A stretch of DNA of 64,000 nucleotides from Caprella mutica (lineage: Eukaryota > Arthropoda > Malacostraca > Amphipoda > Caprellidae). The notes beneath the pieces were generated by a model. The model saw only the letters and a list, made by a program, of their open reading frames with translations. It made no database searches and was not told the DNA's origin. Location: contig CANNZV010000438.1 in assembly GCA_947561585.1 (NCBI GenBank), forward strand, positions 248,001 through 312,000. Reading direction: 5' to 3'. Every line of letters begins with the position of its first letter. Positions within the stretch are counted from its first letter, which is position 1. This document shows, piece by piece, positions 11,771-24,915 of the stretch. A program made the translations under genes and the position numbers.

Positions 11771-14575
11771 ATGACTAATGCCCTATCTACTGACTAATGC
11801 CCTATCTACTGACTAATGCCCTATCTACTGACTAATATCCTATCTACTGACTTATGCCCTTTATACTGACTAATGCCATATCTACTGACTAATGCCATAT
11901 CTACTGACTAATCCCCTATCTACTGACTAATGCCCTATATACTGACTAATGCCCTATATACTACCTAATATCCTATCTACTGACTAATGCCCTATCTACT
12001 GACTAATATCCTATCACTCACTAATACTCTATCTACTGATTAATGTCCTATCACTTTGCTACTCACTAATACCCTATCACTCAATTCACTAATGCCTATC
12101 ACTCTACTCACTAATGCCCTATCACTCTACTCACTATTGCCCTATAACTCTACTCACTATTGCCCTATCACTAGTCACTACTGTCCTATCACTCACTCTA
12201 CTCACTAATGCCCTATCACTACTCACTACTGCACTATCACTCTACTCACTAATGCCCTATCTCTCTACTCACTAATGCCCTATCACTACTCACTAATGCC
12301 TATCACTCTACTCACTAATGCCCTAACACTACTCACTAATGCCTATCACTCTACTCACTAATGCCCTATCACTACTCACTACTGCCCTATCACTCTACTC
12401 ACTAATGCCCTAGCACTCTACTCACTAATGCCCTAACACTACTCACTAATGCCTATCACTCTACTCACTATTGCGCTATCACTCTACTCACTATTGCCCT
12501 ATCACTCTACTCACTAATGCCCTAGCACTCTACTCACTAATGACCTAACACTACTCACTAATGCCTATCACTCTACTCACTAATGCCCTTTCACTCTACT
12601 CACTAATGCCCTATCACTCTACTCACTATTGCCCTATCACTCTACCCACTATTGCCCTATCACTAGTCACTAATGCCCTATCACTCACTCTACTCACTAA
12701 TGCCCTATCACTACTCACTAATGCCCTATCTCTCTACTCACAAATGCCCTATCACTCTACTCACTAATGCTCTATCTCTCTACTCACTAAAGCCCTATCA
12801 CTAGTCACTACTGTCCTATCACTCACTCTACTCACTAATGCCCTATTACTACTCACTACTGCACTATCACTCTACTCACTAATGCCCTATCTCTCTACTC
12901 ACTAATGCCCTATCACTACTCACTATTGCCCTATCACTCTACTCAGTAATGCCCTATCTCTCTACTCACTAATGCCCTATCTCTCTACTCACTAATGCCC
13001 TATCTCTCTACTCACTAATGCCCTATCTCTCTACTCACTAATGCCCTAACAATAATCACTAATGCCTATCACTCTACTCACTAATGCCCTATCACTCTAC
13101 TCACTAATGCCCTATCACTCTACTCACTATTGCCCTATCACTCTACTCACTATTGCCCTATCACTAGTCACTACTGTCCTATCACTCACTCTACTCACTA
13201 ATGCCCTATCACTACTCACTAATGCCCTATCTCTCTACTCACAAATGCCCTATCACTCTACTCACTAATGCTCTATCTCTCTACTCACTAATGCCCTATC
13301 ACTAGTCACTACTGTCCTATCACTCACTCTACTCACTAATGCCCTATCACTACTCACTACTGCACTATCACTCTACTCACTAATGCCCTATCTCTCTACT
13401 CACTAATGCCCTATCACTACTCACTACTGCCCTATCACTCTACTCAGTAATGCCCTATCTCTCTACTCACTAATGCCCTATCTCTCTACTCACTAATGCC
13501 CTATCACTACTCACTACTGCCCTATCACTCTACTCAGTAATGCCCTATCTCTCTACTCTCTAATGCCCTATCTTTCTACTCACTAATGCCCTATCTCTCT
13601 ACTCACTAATGCCCAATCTCTCTACTCACTAATGCCCTATCTCTCTACTCACTAATGCCCTATAACTACTCACTAATGCCCTATCACTCTACTCACTAAT
13701 GCCCTATCACTATTCACTACTGCCCTATCACTCTACTCACTAATGCCCTATCTCTCTACTCACTAATGCCCTATCACTCTACTCACTAATGCCCTATCAC
13801 TTTGCTACTCACTAATGCCTTATTACTCTATACTCACTAATGCCCTATCAATCTACTCACTAATGCCCTATCACTTTGCTACTCACTACTGCCCTATCAT
13901 TCCATTCACTAATACCCTATTACTCTACTCACTAATGTCCCATCACTTTGCTACTCACTAATGCCCTATCACTATACACTACTGCCCTATCACTCTACTC
14001 ACTAATGGCCTATCACTCTACTCACTAATGGCCTATCACTCTACTCACTAATGGCCTATCACTCTACTCACTAATGCCCTATCATTATTCACTACTGCCC
14101 TATCACTCTACTCACAAATGCCCTATCACTCTACTCAATAATGCCCTATCTCTCCACACACTAATGCCCTATCACTACTCACTACTGCCCTACCACTCTA
14201 CTCACTAATGCCCTATCTCTCCACTCGCTAATGCCCTATCTCTTACTCACTAATGCCCTATCACTTTGCTACTCACTAATGCCTTATTACTCTACTCACT
14301 AATGCCCTATCATTCCTTTCACTAATGCCCTATCACTCTACTCACTAATGTCCTAAACCATTGCTACTCACTAATGCCCTATCACTCTACTCACTAATGC
14401 CTTATCACTCTACTCACTAATGCCCTATCACTCTATTCACTAATGTCCTATCACTCAATTCACTAATGCCCTATCACTCAATTCAGTAATGCCCTATCAC
14501 TCTATTCACTAATGCCCTATCACTCTATTCACTAATGCCCTATCACTCTATTGACTAATGCCCTATCACTTTTCT
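11771..14575. repeat. 2.8-kb complex minisatellite with higher-order structure
   Basis: Array built on CACTAATGCCCTATCACTCT-type units of 19 to 23 bases. It begins with ~11 units of the 19-base ACTGACTAATGCCCTATCT form and passes into CTCACTAATGCCCTATCACTCTA forms mixed with shorter and longer variants (CACTACT, CTCTCT, CACTTTGCTACT). A block near 12561-12767 recurs about 501 bases later at 13062-13268 almost unchanged, showing higher-order duplication. Apparent open frames here are products of the repeat. Confidence 0.95.
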
Positions 14576-16260
14576 TCTCACCGTATCTTCCAATTTTGAT
14601 GTATGTATAGCAAGAACGATTCGATGTTTGGAACCAAACAAACTCCCTTAAATCGTTCCTTTTCTCAACTAGGTGTTTCCATGTAATTACTGCTTTTGAT
14701 ACAATATTTCTACAGTATTTGATGCTATGTTCCTACAGTGTTTGATTCATTTATGGACTTCATGATCATGATTAATGAGGTGTTACTACCATAAGCTCAT
14801 CTGCTCCCTTGCAATTGGATCAAAATTGTTAACATCACAAAGTACAGAATATTTCTAACATTTTCTAGTTTTGGTAGAGTCAGCAGCGTATCTTGCCTCA
14901 ACCGCTGAATCATTGAGATGTGTTTTGGCAAATGGGTCGAGATGTCGAAGTACTCTCAAGCCAGACTCTTCACATTTTTATAAGGAAACACAGTAATACC
15001 ACTAACTCTGTCTAGTTCATGAAGCTCAATCAGTGAAGAGTCTTGCTCTCTGCAATGCCCGTTCTGCAATATCATTCATTGCCACATGTCTTGTGTTATG
15101 ACGAGTACTGTACCTATAGGAAAGACAATGCAGTCCTCTGAGATCCTCCCCACTACCAAAACTTCAAAAATGAGTTTCTCAAAGCAATGGCTACCCTTAG
15201 GTCCACTGCAGCAAACTGTGCATTTAATGACGGTATGGGAATCGCATTCCACCACACTGCAATTTACTTTTACCTGATCAGCTCTATCCAGCAGACTCTA
15301 CAGCAGGGGTGGGCAGAAACTTCTTTTCGAGTGCCACAGATAGAAATTTCAGTGCTATGAAATAGTTTCTTTTTCTATAGAAAATTAAATTAAATGATAC
15401 ACTTAGTTAATCTTTGCAGTTTTTTTTCTAATAACATATTAAAGTTTATACCATAGGAAGAAAAGTAAATTCAATCGAATAAGTTGCTTTATCAAAACAA
15501 ATTTCACTCTCATACATTTAAACAAAATTATAAATAAAATTAATCAATATGTGCATATTTTAGAAAAGCATTTCTATAAAAATTAATATAGATTAAATTA
15601 AATCATCATGAGTAAAGTATTGCTATTTATTCATGTGATTCTTCAATAATGATGAATAATTTGGCACTCAAAGTGAGTATAGTATTGGGTTTGAAATAGA
15701 ATAACGGACAGATGCAGAATTTTTCTTCTTCTATTCTGAAGGACATAATAATTACACACTAATGTTTAATTTCCACATTGTCACTGTATAAAACAGCAAA
15801 TCAGTAGCGTATACTTATTACAAAATACTATAAACAAGCAAAATGCAAATATATTTTCGGGCAACAGCAATCACGTATGAAACCTGAATACATTAAATAT
15901 ACATTTAAAATAGTTTTCGGTAACTTAAATTATTTCTGTTTATAATTTTTTTTTTAATTTAATAGGGGTAATTTTTTATAATTTGTATGTAGAGGAGGTG
16001 GGCACTGGTGCCATTTGAGTGCCAGAAAGAGCACTCAGTGCCACAAATGCCTACCCCTGCTCTACAGTCTCCATTAATGAATGAGCCCGTGGATTATACC
16101 ATTCAATTTGATTAGACTCATGGACTGGTACCGGAAGACCAACCTGTGATCCACGTTTCCATGTCTCAACTTGTAAGTTCCCCAGTATCGGCCACAATAC
16201 TATCAGAAAAAATACTGTCCTGCATGGCCAACCGACAGACCTGATGAATTGACCGATATT
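14576..16260 (-). pseudogene. possible fossil coding region of unknown origin, split by a hAT-like element
   Basis: Outside the inserted element (15304-16059), the minus strand has open stretches with protein-like composition at about 16260-16060 and 15290-15130, separated by stops and frame changes. Composition and GC differ from the AT-rich surroundings. I cannot assign it. It could be an old transposon or an endogenous viral remnant, or simply an older repeat. The intact target duplication around the insertion shows that the host sequence predates the element. Confidence 0.25.
15304..16059. mobile_element. hAT-like non-autonomous element, 756 bp, with 8-bp target duplication
   Basis: Ends are CAGGGGTGGGCA on the left and TGCCTACCCCTG on the right, inverted repeats with the CAGGGGTGGGC motif typical of many hAT elements. 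It is flanked by a perfect 8-base direct duplication CTCTACAG at 15296-15303 and 16060-16067. The subterminal parts also match inverted (GAGTGCCAC near the left, GTGCCAC near the right). The interior is AT-rich without transposase. Duplication length and terminal motif together make the hAT assignment firm. Confidence 0.93.
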
Positions 16261-16829
16261 TTCATATTATTCAACTATTAACCCTTTAGCTTTAATCTTT
16301 GCCTTAATCTCATAATTCATGCATATATTTGTTACCGTGTAATAATTGGCCTTTTAGAAGACATTTATATTCGTGGGTGTTTTTGTTTAAAATTCATAGT
16401 TTATCCATAAATTAAGTTTTAAAATGTAACTTGCCCGTTACCCTGGTGAGAAAATGTATCCCATATGGGCTACATGACATGTTTACAGAGGAAATTTCTC
16501 TGAATAACAATATTGTATTTCAGGTTTGTTTCATGTTTATGAAAGTCAAATATGGTTGTGATGGGAATTATAAAGAACACACCTTCAGTATTTACATTGC
16601 ATAAACAAAACATAGTACAAATTTCTGTAATAATAGAGGAGACAGCTTTATTTACCTCCATAATTATTTCTTCTTCTATAGAATGGGTAGGAGTATGTCG
16701 AATATTTTGGAAATACCTAGTTATGGATGTGGAAAGAGGTCGAATCAGGAAGAATCCATCCTATAAACTTATAAAGCCGTGCTGTGGTCTTTGTCGTTGA
16801 AATGAATTGAATGATTTTATTAATATGAA

Positions 16830-16998
16830 TCTTCTTGCAGACAGAGTATCTGCTACCTGTAGGCCAGACTGCAGGAACTGGTAAACTATTCTCCAAAAAT
16901 CCTTTATTTTGGCTTCCGTTCTCAGTAAAATACATGTAAATATAATAGGAAATTTAGGATTTTTCACACAGAAAATGTTAAAAATGTCCTATATTCTG
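16830..16998. mobile_element. short inverted-repeat element, CCAGACTGCAG family
   Basis: Runs from CCAGACTGCAGGAACTGGTA to TATTCTGCAGACTGG, which are inverted ends. It aligns closely with 39758-39908 (same order of GGTAAACT, TTCTCCAA, TTGGCTT, AAATACATGT, AGAAAATGTTAAAAATGTCC). About 150 bases, no coding. The family is abundant in the mannosidase introns. Confidence 0.85.
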
Positions 16999-18765
16999 CA
17001 GACTGGCCTGTTGGCATCTAGTGAAGAGAGAATAATAGGCATAAATGCTAGATATACTGAGAGTTTTCATTAAAAGTGAATGCAAATAAAGTTCTTCATT
17101 TCTTCGATGTCTGTAGTAAACGATGCACATACAACTTTCAACCTGGCAAAAAGAAAGGTTCACTATATAAGTAGCTCCATGATCATTTTTTTATTTGCTT
17201 TAGAAGAGCTTCTGGTGAATGGAGAACAATTAGGTAGTTGAAGATGGAAAATGTTGACAATCTTCTAATTAATTCCACAAAATTTTCGGGAATGAAATGA
17301 AGATGCGGCAAATTTAAAAACAATAATATATGAAATATGTGTTCAAATAGTGATTTGTGATCAAATTATAGTTAAAATGCCTATCATATTGAAGATTTTA
17401 TGTAAAATATCTACAATATTTTCATGTGAATAGAGTGTATTCACTGTATTCTATCATACATGGGCATTATGTATGCATAGGTTCAACGGGCAATGTATAC
17501 CGTATGGAATTTGTGTAGATACTGATGGAGCAGGCATGAAGCCCATTCGGGATACATCAAGAACAATTTAAGTTTTTTCATGTTTCGGGAATTATCACTT
17601 GAATTTCAGATATAACATTTGCAAGTACCGGAATTTACCTAAATTATAGTGGAATGTGAAATACTTACCACAATTGAGTAAATCTCACAAGCAGCTTTTG
17701 GTTAGAAAAATAGGCACCCAATAGTATATGGTAGGGGTAGGTATGGAGTCACACAAGCAAAATTAATTTATCACGTACGAGGTACTTGCCCACTAAAGCT
17801 TTAAAGGACTTAGTGATTCATTGAACAATCCCGGATTAACTTAGTGCTTGTTAACTGGGAAAACACGCAGAACATATTGTAGCTTCGCAATGGAGAAAAC
17901 ATTATTCAACTAGATGACGGGGACTCATAGAGTGCATGCCTTTGCCGACGTTTATAAATGACCTTGATCTGTAACACAATCGTTCACAAAATATACAACT
18001 AAATGGTTTCTAGATATTGACAAATGGTTCCTACAAATTTCAAGTAAATTGGATGAAAACTTTAGACATGATCGCTCAAAAATTAGAATAAACTGGTTCC
18101 TGGATGATGAACAATCGCCCCACAAAAATCCAAGCAATTTAGACGAAGATGATAAGTAAATGCCGCCTAAAATATAACCTTCCGCCATCTGCGAAGGTAA
18201 TAAAACAAAGACGTGATGGTTATTAACCACCCGAAACCGAGAGACCACGAGATCCTAATCTTCTTTCTTCATTAAAATCTAAGCAGGAATACCTTTGTAT
18301 AGAATAAATAGAATACCACATTATTCATAAAATAGTTTAAAAACCCGTTTAAATCAATGAAAAACATGACCTAATACAGAGTGCAAGTAAAATTATCCAA
18401 AAATTCAGCACTTTGTTAAATTCTGGTTATGAGGACCTTTTCAATAAAGGATCCTGAGGAAGATCCTTTATTAGCCTGAAAAGAAAGAGAACGATATTAA
18501 AGCGCCTTATTAAAATATTGTGCGATCAAAACCATATAATAAACAAAAAATAGTAAAATTACAATTCAAGCTATTGGTTAATGGAAATGTTTTTTAAGAT
18601 CTCTTTTGAACAGTTCAAGGTATGGTATAGTTTATATGTCATTCGGTAAATTGTGCCACTAGAGAGGGCTAGAACAACTAATACTGTACCTGGTCAGTGT
18701 TAAACTCGAGTAATCAACCACCAGATAGATCATTAGGTTGTCGGGTTACGTAAGAGGGTGCTTCA
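16999..18765. other. non-coding, nothing recognised
   Basis: AT-rich. A 98-codon minus-strand frame at 17952-18248 has internally repetitive DNA (ATGGTTCCT- and TAGATGA-like words recur) and no splice context, and I do not support it as a gene. Confidence 0.5.
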
Positions 18766-18773
18766 ATCGGGTC

Positions 18774-19731
18774 TAGGACATTTCGTCCACAAATTGCTTT
18801 ATTTTGTATTATGAAGTGTATATGTGATATAGTGTATAATATTTTTCACCATTACATTAATAACCAGGTGTAAATAAATAATATCATTATAGTGATTTAA
18901 GCCGAACCAACACTAAAAAAATGTTTACCCATCGATTACATTTATGAAATTAGACATAATAAACGGTTTAAATGTAACTTTAAGCTATATATATCCTTTA
19001 ATATTTAGCATTAATTAGTGAGTTATGAGTATCCAAAATATGGAACTGAAATAACAGGGTATTAACAAGATTATATGAAATAATTACAATTGAGGTAAAT
19101 AATAATGATCATATATTATTATGAGTCTGAAAATATTGAACAGTCCGATAACACGGATGTTTTTACGTTTTAGTAATTAAAGCCAACACTAAAAAGTATC
19201 AATATCTAGCTAATTCTTTTATAACATATTTATTACCAATCATTTGTTTAGTATAACATTATATACAGTTATAATGTAAGAATTTTATTTAATCACTGTT
19301 AAAAAAATATGTTATAAAAACTAATTTCTGTACCAATATTACTTCTATTAAGCTAATCTGAGTAATAATATTGATGTTATTGTAGTTACTGTTATTATGT
19401 CCCCTATTTTATATGTTTATATACTGTAATAATTTCGAGACATGCCTTGCTATTATTACATATTTTATAAGACCGGAACACAATAAAAGCGAGGCCTGTC
19501 AGTATATCATTAAAAAGTTTTCAGTTATATTATTTTACAGTTGCCGACCAGTAGGAGCAGCAGAAGAAGATTGCAATAAGAATTGCGGAAAAAAGACCAT
19601 TAATTTATAATTACCATCAACAAACTGTGTTTTCTACTTTTATATTGCAAAATATATATAAATAATGTATAATATAAAAATAAACACATTGTAAATGTAA
19701 AATAAAGTATTTCGTGGACGAATTGTCCGTG
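18774..19731. mobile_element. inverted-repeat element, GGACAATTCGTCCAC ends, ~0.96 kb
   Basis: The left end reads GGACATTTCGTCCACAAATT and continues to GCTTTATTTTG. The reverse complement of the right end reads GGACAATTCGTCCACGAAAT and continues to ACTTTATTTTA. That is about 30 bases of imperfect terminal inverted repeat. The interior is very AT-rich with no transposase. Terminal words resemble those of the small element at 62305-62490. Confidence 0.75.
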
Positions 19732-19771
19732 GAAGAAAAGTACACCAGAGAAAGTATCATATAGGGGGATG

Positions 19772-20208
19772 TCTCACTAGTCCGACGTCCCATCAGTTCG
19801 ACGATTAAATCTTTCTGTATGTTATCTCTCGTTTAATTTTTGATTAAAATAAAAATTTAATTGAATAGATATAGCTACTCAACTAATAACTAATCTAAAT
19901 AATAAATTAATTTTCTCTTTCTTTCATTTTTATAATTCTATATTCCTATCGTATTTTATTATTAATTCGTATGGTGCAATCCCTCATTTTATTCCATCCA
20001 TTAATGCATTGTATCCGCTAGTTAGTTGTACCGCACACTTCATGATTATTTTATGACCAGGCAGAGCGGTTCTGGAGGCAGAACGCCCCCTTATATGCAT
20101 GTATTAAATGTTAAATTAGAAATATACTACAAAAATGTCGGTCTTATGGGGGTGTTGGACTATTGGAGCGTCAGAATAATGAGGTGTCGGACTGATTGAG
20201 CGTCGTAC
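19772..20208. mobile_element. inverted-repeat element, TAGTCCGACG ends, ~0.44 kb
   Basis: The left end contains two related words (TAGTCCGACGTCCCATCAG then TTCGACG). The right end, reversed, contains three or four (ACGACGCTCAATCAGTCCGAC, then TGACGCTCCAATAGTCCAAC). Ends of repeated ~20-base GC-rich words in inverted orientation around an AT-rich core suggest a foldback-type element. Starts about 40 bases after the previous element ends. Confidence 0.65.
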
Positions 20209-20959
20209 CAATCAACATAACCTCATATAGAATAACCAGCTCATATTTTGTACTATTAACCACCAGGCAGTCAACCCATCCCATGACCCTCAAATCCCTC
20301 TTTTAGTGTTTTCCAGGGTTGCACGTTAAACCTCGATGTAACTCTACTACCTACCTCGTCTTTCCAAGAGCAAACACTGCTGATCCAAAGGGTCACCTCG
20401 CTGGATACCTGACTCTGACCTCAATACAGTTCAGTCCACAGGGTCTGTAACATTCACTGCATGAAAATTAGCAATACTTTTTTTAACCAAATATTATTTA
20501 AATCAATAATGCAAATTAAACAAACAAAATAGCAAAGTTTTCTGTTTTATAGGTATTAAATCAATAAAAATAAAAATAATAAGATTCATGTGCTTCATTG
20601 AAGAATGTACAAAAATGTGCTTTTGAATTTTTTTAGAAAGTTCTTTCACCAAAAATATACTAGAATATACGACCATTTTTCATTCTTACTTTTAGTAAGA
20701 AATATGTAATAAGTAGAACTATAATAAATTATGTACGGTACTGTAACTATAGACTGTAAATATATCTTGAATATAGAATCTGAATCTTAAAAATATAATT
20801 GATTTAAATATAATGACCGTCAAAAATGATATATTCAAAAGATATTTTAGGAACACCTCAGGAATAAATCTTTCTTGCCCGGGTAAGTGTATAAATTAAT
20901 AGTATATCCTTAATTTAATTTTCTAGACAATTTGTATAAATGTATTACGTATAATAAAA

Positions 20960-21140
20960 GGTATGGAAGTTATTCCATGATGCTTGTGTCTCTTTCTGTC
21001 ACATTCCTTGACAAGTGACTGCTTTTATAGAGTAGCTTTTATTCATCCATGAGCATTATTTGTCACCGAATAGAAGTAGTAACTTAGCCATTTACCAGCG
21101 AGGCTGCTTTTTCGAGGTCCCCTGTATTTATTTTCTGTTC
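20960..21140. repeat. dispersed repeat, copy 1 of 3 (also 28010-28145 and 50785-50885)
   Basis: Shares CATCCATGAGC, a TGTCAC word, GCCATTTxCC, GCTGCTTxTTC and CCCxTGTATTTxxTT in the same order with 28010-28145. The third copy at 50785-50885 shares the part from GTGACTTTGTTCATG to TTCCCTTTTG. Non-coding. Copy 2 lies inside the inverted-repeat element at 27750-28560. Confidence 0.6.
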
Positions 21141-21718
21141 TAAAATTTTGACCCTACTGCTAAATATAATATTGAATTAATTATGATAACTAGTAATAAA
21201 TTAGATCCCATGCGATTTTGTCTTTGATTAATTTAGACTATAGCATTATGAAATTAATGGTTAAAGTAATAATAATGGAAAGAGTCAACTGACAGAGCAT
21301 ATTGTAACTAATTCCATTATAAATGATGTATTACCTTTAAAAATAAGAGAAAATGATGCACTTTAAATGAAGACGAGGGAGTTTCATGTTACAGACACGA
21401 ACTCAAAATGCCTCCACAGGTAAATAACTGACACTGGCGATGTATAGGATATGTTGTTTAGATGTATTTATACCAATTAATAGACCATGAACACCACTAA
21501 CTGACTGAATATGAACCCCAATGAGAATATCTAATAGCTGGTAAATGTGTGAAGACCTTCACAGTTACGGTTTGAAGTTCGTCTGCCTAGTAAGGAAGGT
21601 TAGGACTAGAACTTATTATAATTTATTTATTCGGCCTTCTCGCACATTTAGTTTCTGAATACTCCTTCCCAACCATTAAAATAGAACTGAAATTTACTGC
21701 TAAACCTATAAAAATTGT

Positions 21719-21990
21719 CATACTTCAACCCTTTACTCCAACTATCGTCAATTCTTCAACCCTTTACTCCATCTATCGTCAATTCTTCAACCCTTTACTC
21801 CAACTATCGTCAATTCTTCTACCATTTACTCCAACTATCGTCAATTCTTCAACTCTTTACTCCAACTATCGTCAATTCTTCAACCCTTTACTCCAACTAT
21901 CGTCAATTCTTCAACCATTTACTCCAACTATCGTCAATTCTTCAACCCTTTACTCCAATTATCGTCAATATTTTTCAACCCTTTACCCCA
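21719..21990. repeat. 31-bp minisatellite, ~9 copies
   Basis: Unit TCTTCAACCCTTTACTCCAA followed by CTATCGTCAAT, with few substitutions. It is followed at 22000-22280 by a GC-richer segment without recognisable coding signal. A 161-codon frame across the array is a repeat artefact. Confidence 0.95.
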
Positions 21991-23432
21991 GGGATAACTT
22001 TTCTCCAAAATCCAAACAGTCGCGTCGGTTTCTTGTGCGCGGTTCATACGAGTCTCCGCTTCTTTATTCAGTCTTTTGGAGTCAATATAAAGGACTCAGG
22101 ACACTTTATTGCATGTTCATTACAGGCTGAAGATGTTAAAGGTGAGCGCACTCTCCCTCCATTCACGCTGTCGTTGGCAAGGCTTTGTGAGCTGGAGTAG
22201 CTCTTCTGCATCCACGCTCCGTCGAGAATCATGTTTCCTATTGTGTAAAAAGGTTCTCTTCATTGAGCGCCATGTGGACGGGGAGAAATGTAGCATTATT
22301 TTTACCTTAACATAGTATATTAGAATTGAAAAATATCCTTTCTTAATTGATTAAATAATTGTTTGTTTAAATATATAATCCAGACTTTTGAATTATTTTG
22401 CTAACTGTATCATATACGCAGTATCAGTAAAATTTGAATATCAAGCTGTAAAAAGACCAAATTCTTTAACTAATTCGTTTTTATTTTCAATGCATCATCA
22501 GAGTAAACAACTTCAATTCAAAATGTATTTTGGTATGGATATATAAGTATTATATACTTAATAACCTGTCAAAAGATCTCTATACGGAAACATTTAAAAA
22601 ATATAATAATATAAATCCATAAACAAATTTGTTACTATTCATATAGTGACAAAGAAAAACAAACAGATAGATAAAAAATTGAATGTATTTTTTGTTCGGA
22701 TTACTATTTATTTAATGTCCTTGATACAAATTAAAAAATAAGTCTTCTAGCATCCCGACTCGAGGCAAAGAAGAGTGTTTTATGCGGCGATACATTAGAA
22801 ATAGAAATAGGAAAAAGTTAAAAGTTATTACCCTGAGTGTATCAATTATGGTCTTTGTTTTTGTTTTGGGTTGGCTATTTACCTAAATATTCTACCGAAT
22901 TAACTTTGTTTTTTTTTGGCTAATTAATACGAAAGTTTTGGTCTGTAATATTCAATTCATTATTTCGAATGGTTTTAAGAGAATCATAACAAAAAAAGGT
23001 GAATTGGATATCTTCCAATCAAAATTATTTGTATTCGATATCATAATACTGGAATATATTATGAATAAATCATTGAAATACATATTACGAATACTGCAAG
23101 GAGAAGAATCTATCTAGAATATTATTGTAAGTTGTTTGTAGTTTCAAAGATTATGAAAGCGTCACTCAAATTATTGTTTGATCGAAATTATCATTCGATT
23201 TCAAATTGTGCAAAATGCTAATTGGATTCTAAGATGAAGAATCATGGAAATCATTCAGAGTGTTGTGCTTTTGTGGGAAATATTCTTTAGGGGTTGACAA
23301 CAGTTCAATATACGTTGTAGATAATAATTAGAATGTTGCATATTTCTCAGCCATATTTATACGTACAAACTTGAACATTGTATAAAATGATCCTAATTCA
23401 ACTACAATATTTAACTGTGTTCAGAGTGATGA
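21991..23432. other. non-coding, nothing recognised
   Basis: GC-richer part to 22290, then AT-rich sequence. I see no splice-bounded open frame, tandem array or clear inverted repeat. Confidence 0.5.
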
Positions 23433-24915
23433 TTAAGTCACTGTGGTGATGTACTATCAGAGAAAAGAGTCACTGTGATGATGTACTATCAGAGAAAAGA
23501 GTCACTGTGATGATGTACTATCAGAGAAAAGAGTCACTGTGATGATATACTATCAGAGAAAAGAGTCACTGTGATGATGTACTATCAGAGAAAAGAGTCA
23601 CTGTGATGATGTACTATCAGAGAAAAGAGTCACTGTGATGATGCACTATCAGAAAAAAGAGTCACTGTGATGATGTACTATCAGACAAAAGAGTCACTGT
23701 GATGATGTAATATCAGAGAATAGAGTCACTGTGATGATGTACTATCTGAAAAAAGAGTCACTGTGATGATGTACTATATCTGAGAAAAGTGTCACTGTTA
23801 TGATATACTATCAGAAAGAAGAGTCACTGTGATGATGTACTATCAGAGAAAAGAGTCACTGTGATGATGTACTATCAGAGAAAAGAGTCACTGTGATGAT
23901 GTACTATCAGAAAAAAATAGTCACTGTGATGATGTACTATCAGAGAAAAGAGTCACTGTGATGATGTACTATCTGAAAAAGAGTCACTGTTATGATGTAC
24001 TATCAGAGAAAAGAGTCACTGTTATGATGTATTATCAGAGAAAAGAGTCACTGTGATAATGTATTATCAGAGAAAAGAGTGACTGTGATGATGTACTATC
24101 AGAGAAAAGAGTCACTGTGATGATGTACTATCAGAGAAAAGAGTCACTGTGATGATGTACTATCAGAGAAAAGAGTCACTGTGATGATGTACTATCAGAG
24201 AAAAGAGTCACTGTGATGATGTATTATCAGAGAAAAGAGTCACTGTGATGATGTACTATCAGAGAAAAGAGTCACTGTGATGATGTACTATCAGAGAAAA
24301 GAGTCACTGTGATGATGTACTATCAGAGAAAAGAGTCACTGTGATGATGTACTATCAGAGAAAAGTCACTGTGATGATGTACTATCAGAGAAAAGAGTCA
24401 CTGTGATGATCTACTATCAGAGAAAAGAGTCACTGTGATGATGTACTATCAGAGAAAAGAGTCACTGTGATGATGTACTATCAGAGAAAAGAGTCACTGT
24501 GATGATGTACTCTCAGAGAAAAGAGTCACTGTGATGATGTACTATCAGAGAAAAGAGTCACTGTGATGATGTACTATCAGAGAAAAGAGTCACTGTGATG
24601 ATGTACTATCAGAGAAAAGAGTCACTGTGATGATGTACTATCAGAGAAAAGAGTCACTGTGATGATGTACTATCAGAGAAAAGAGTCACTGTGATGATGT
24701 ACTATCAGAGAAAAGAGTCACTGTGATGATGTACTATCAGAGAAAAGAGTCAGTGTGATGATGTACTATTAGAGAAAATAGTCACTGTGATGATGTACTA
24801 TCAGAGAAAAGAGTCACTGTGATGATGTACTATCAGAGAAAAGAGTCACTGTAATGATGTACTATCAGAGAAAAGAGTCACTGTGATGATGTACTATCAG
24901 AGAAAAGAGTCAATG
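23433..24915. repeat. 32-bp minisatellite, ~46 copies
   Basis: Unit GAGTCACTGTGATGATGTAC followed by TATCAGAGAAAA. The right two thirds (24060-24910) are nearly perfect, while the left third has more substitutions and small indels (GTTATGAT, TCTGAAAA). This gradient suggests the older units are on the left and expansion is on the right. No coding capacity. Confidence 0.97.

Noticed and set aside
17952..18248. 98-codon minus-strand frame
   Set aside because: The DNA consists of diverged short repeats and has no splice or start context.
21715..22200. 161-codon plus-strand frame
   Set aside because: Two thirds is the 31-bp array, and the rest has no homology I recognise and no splice signals.
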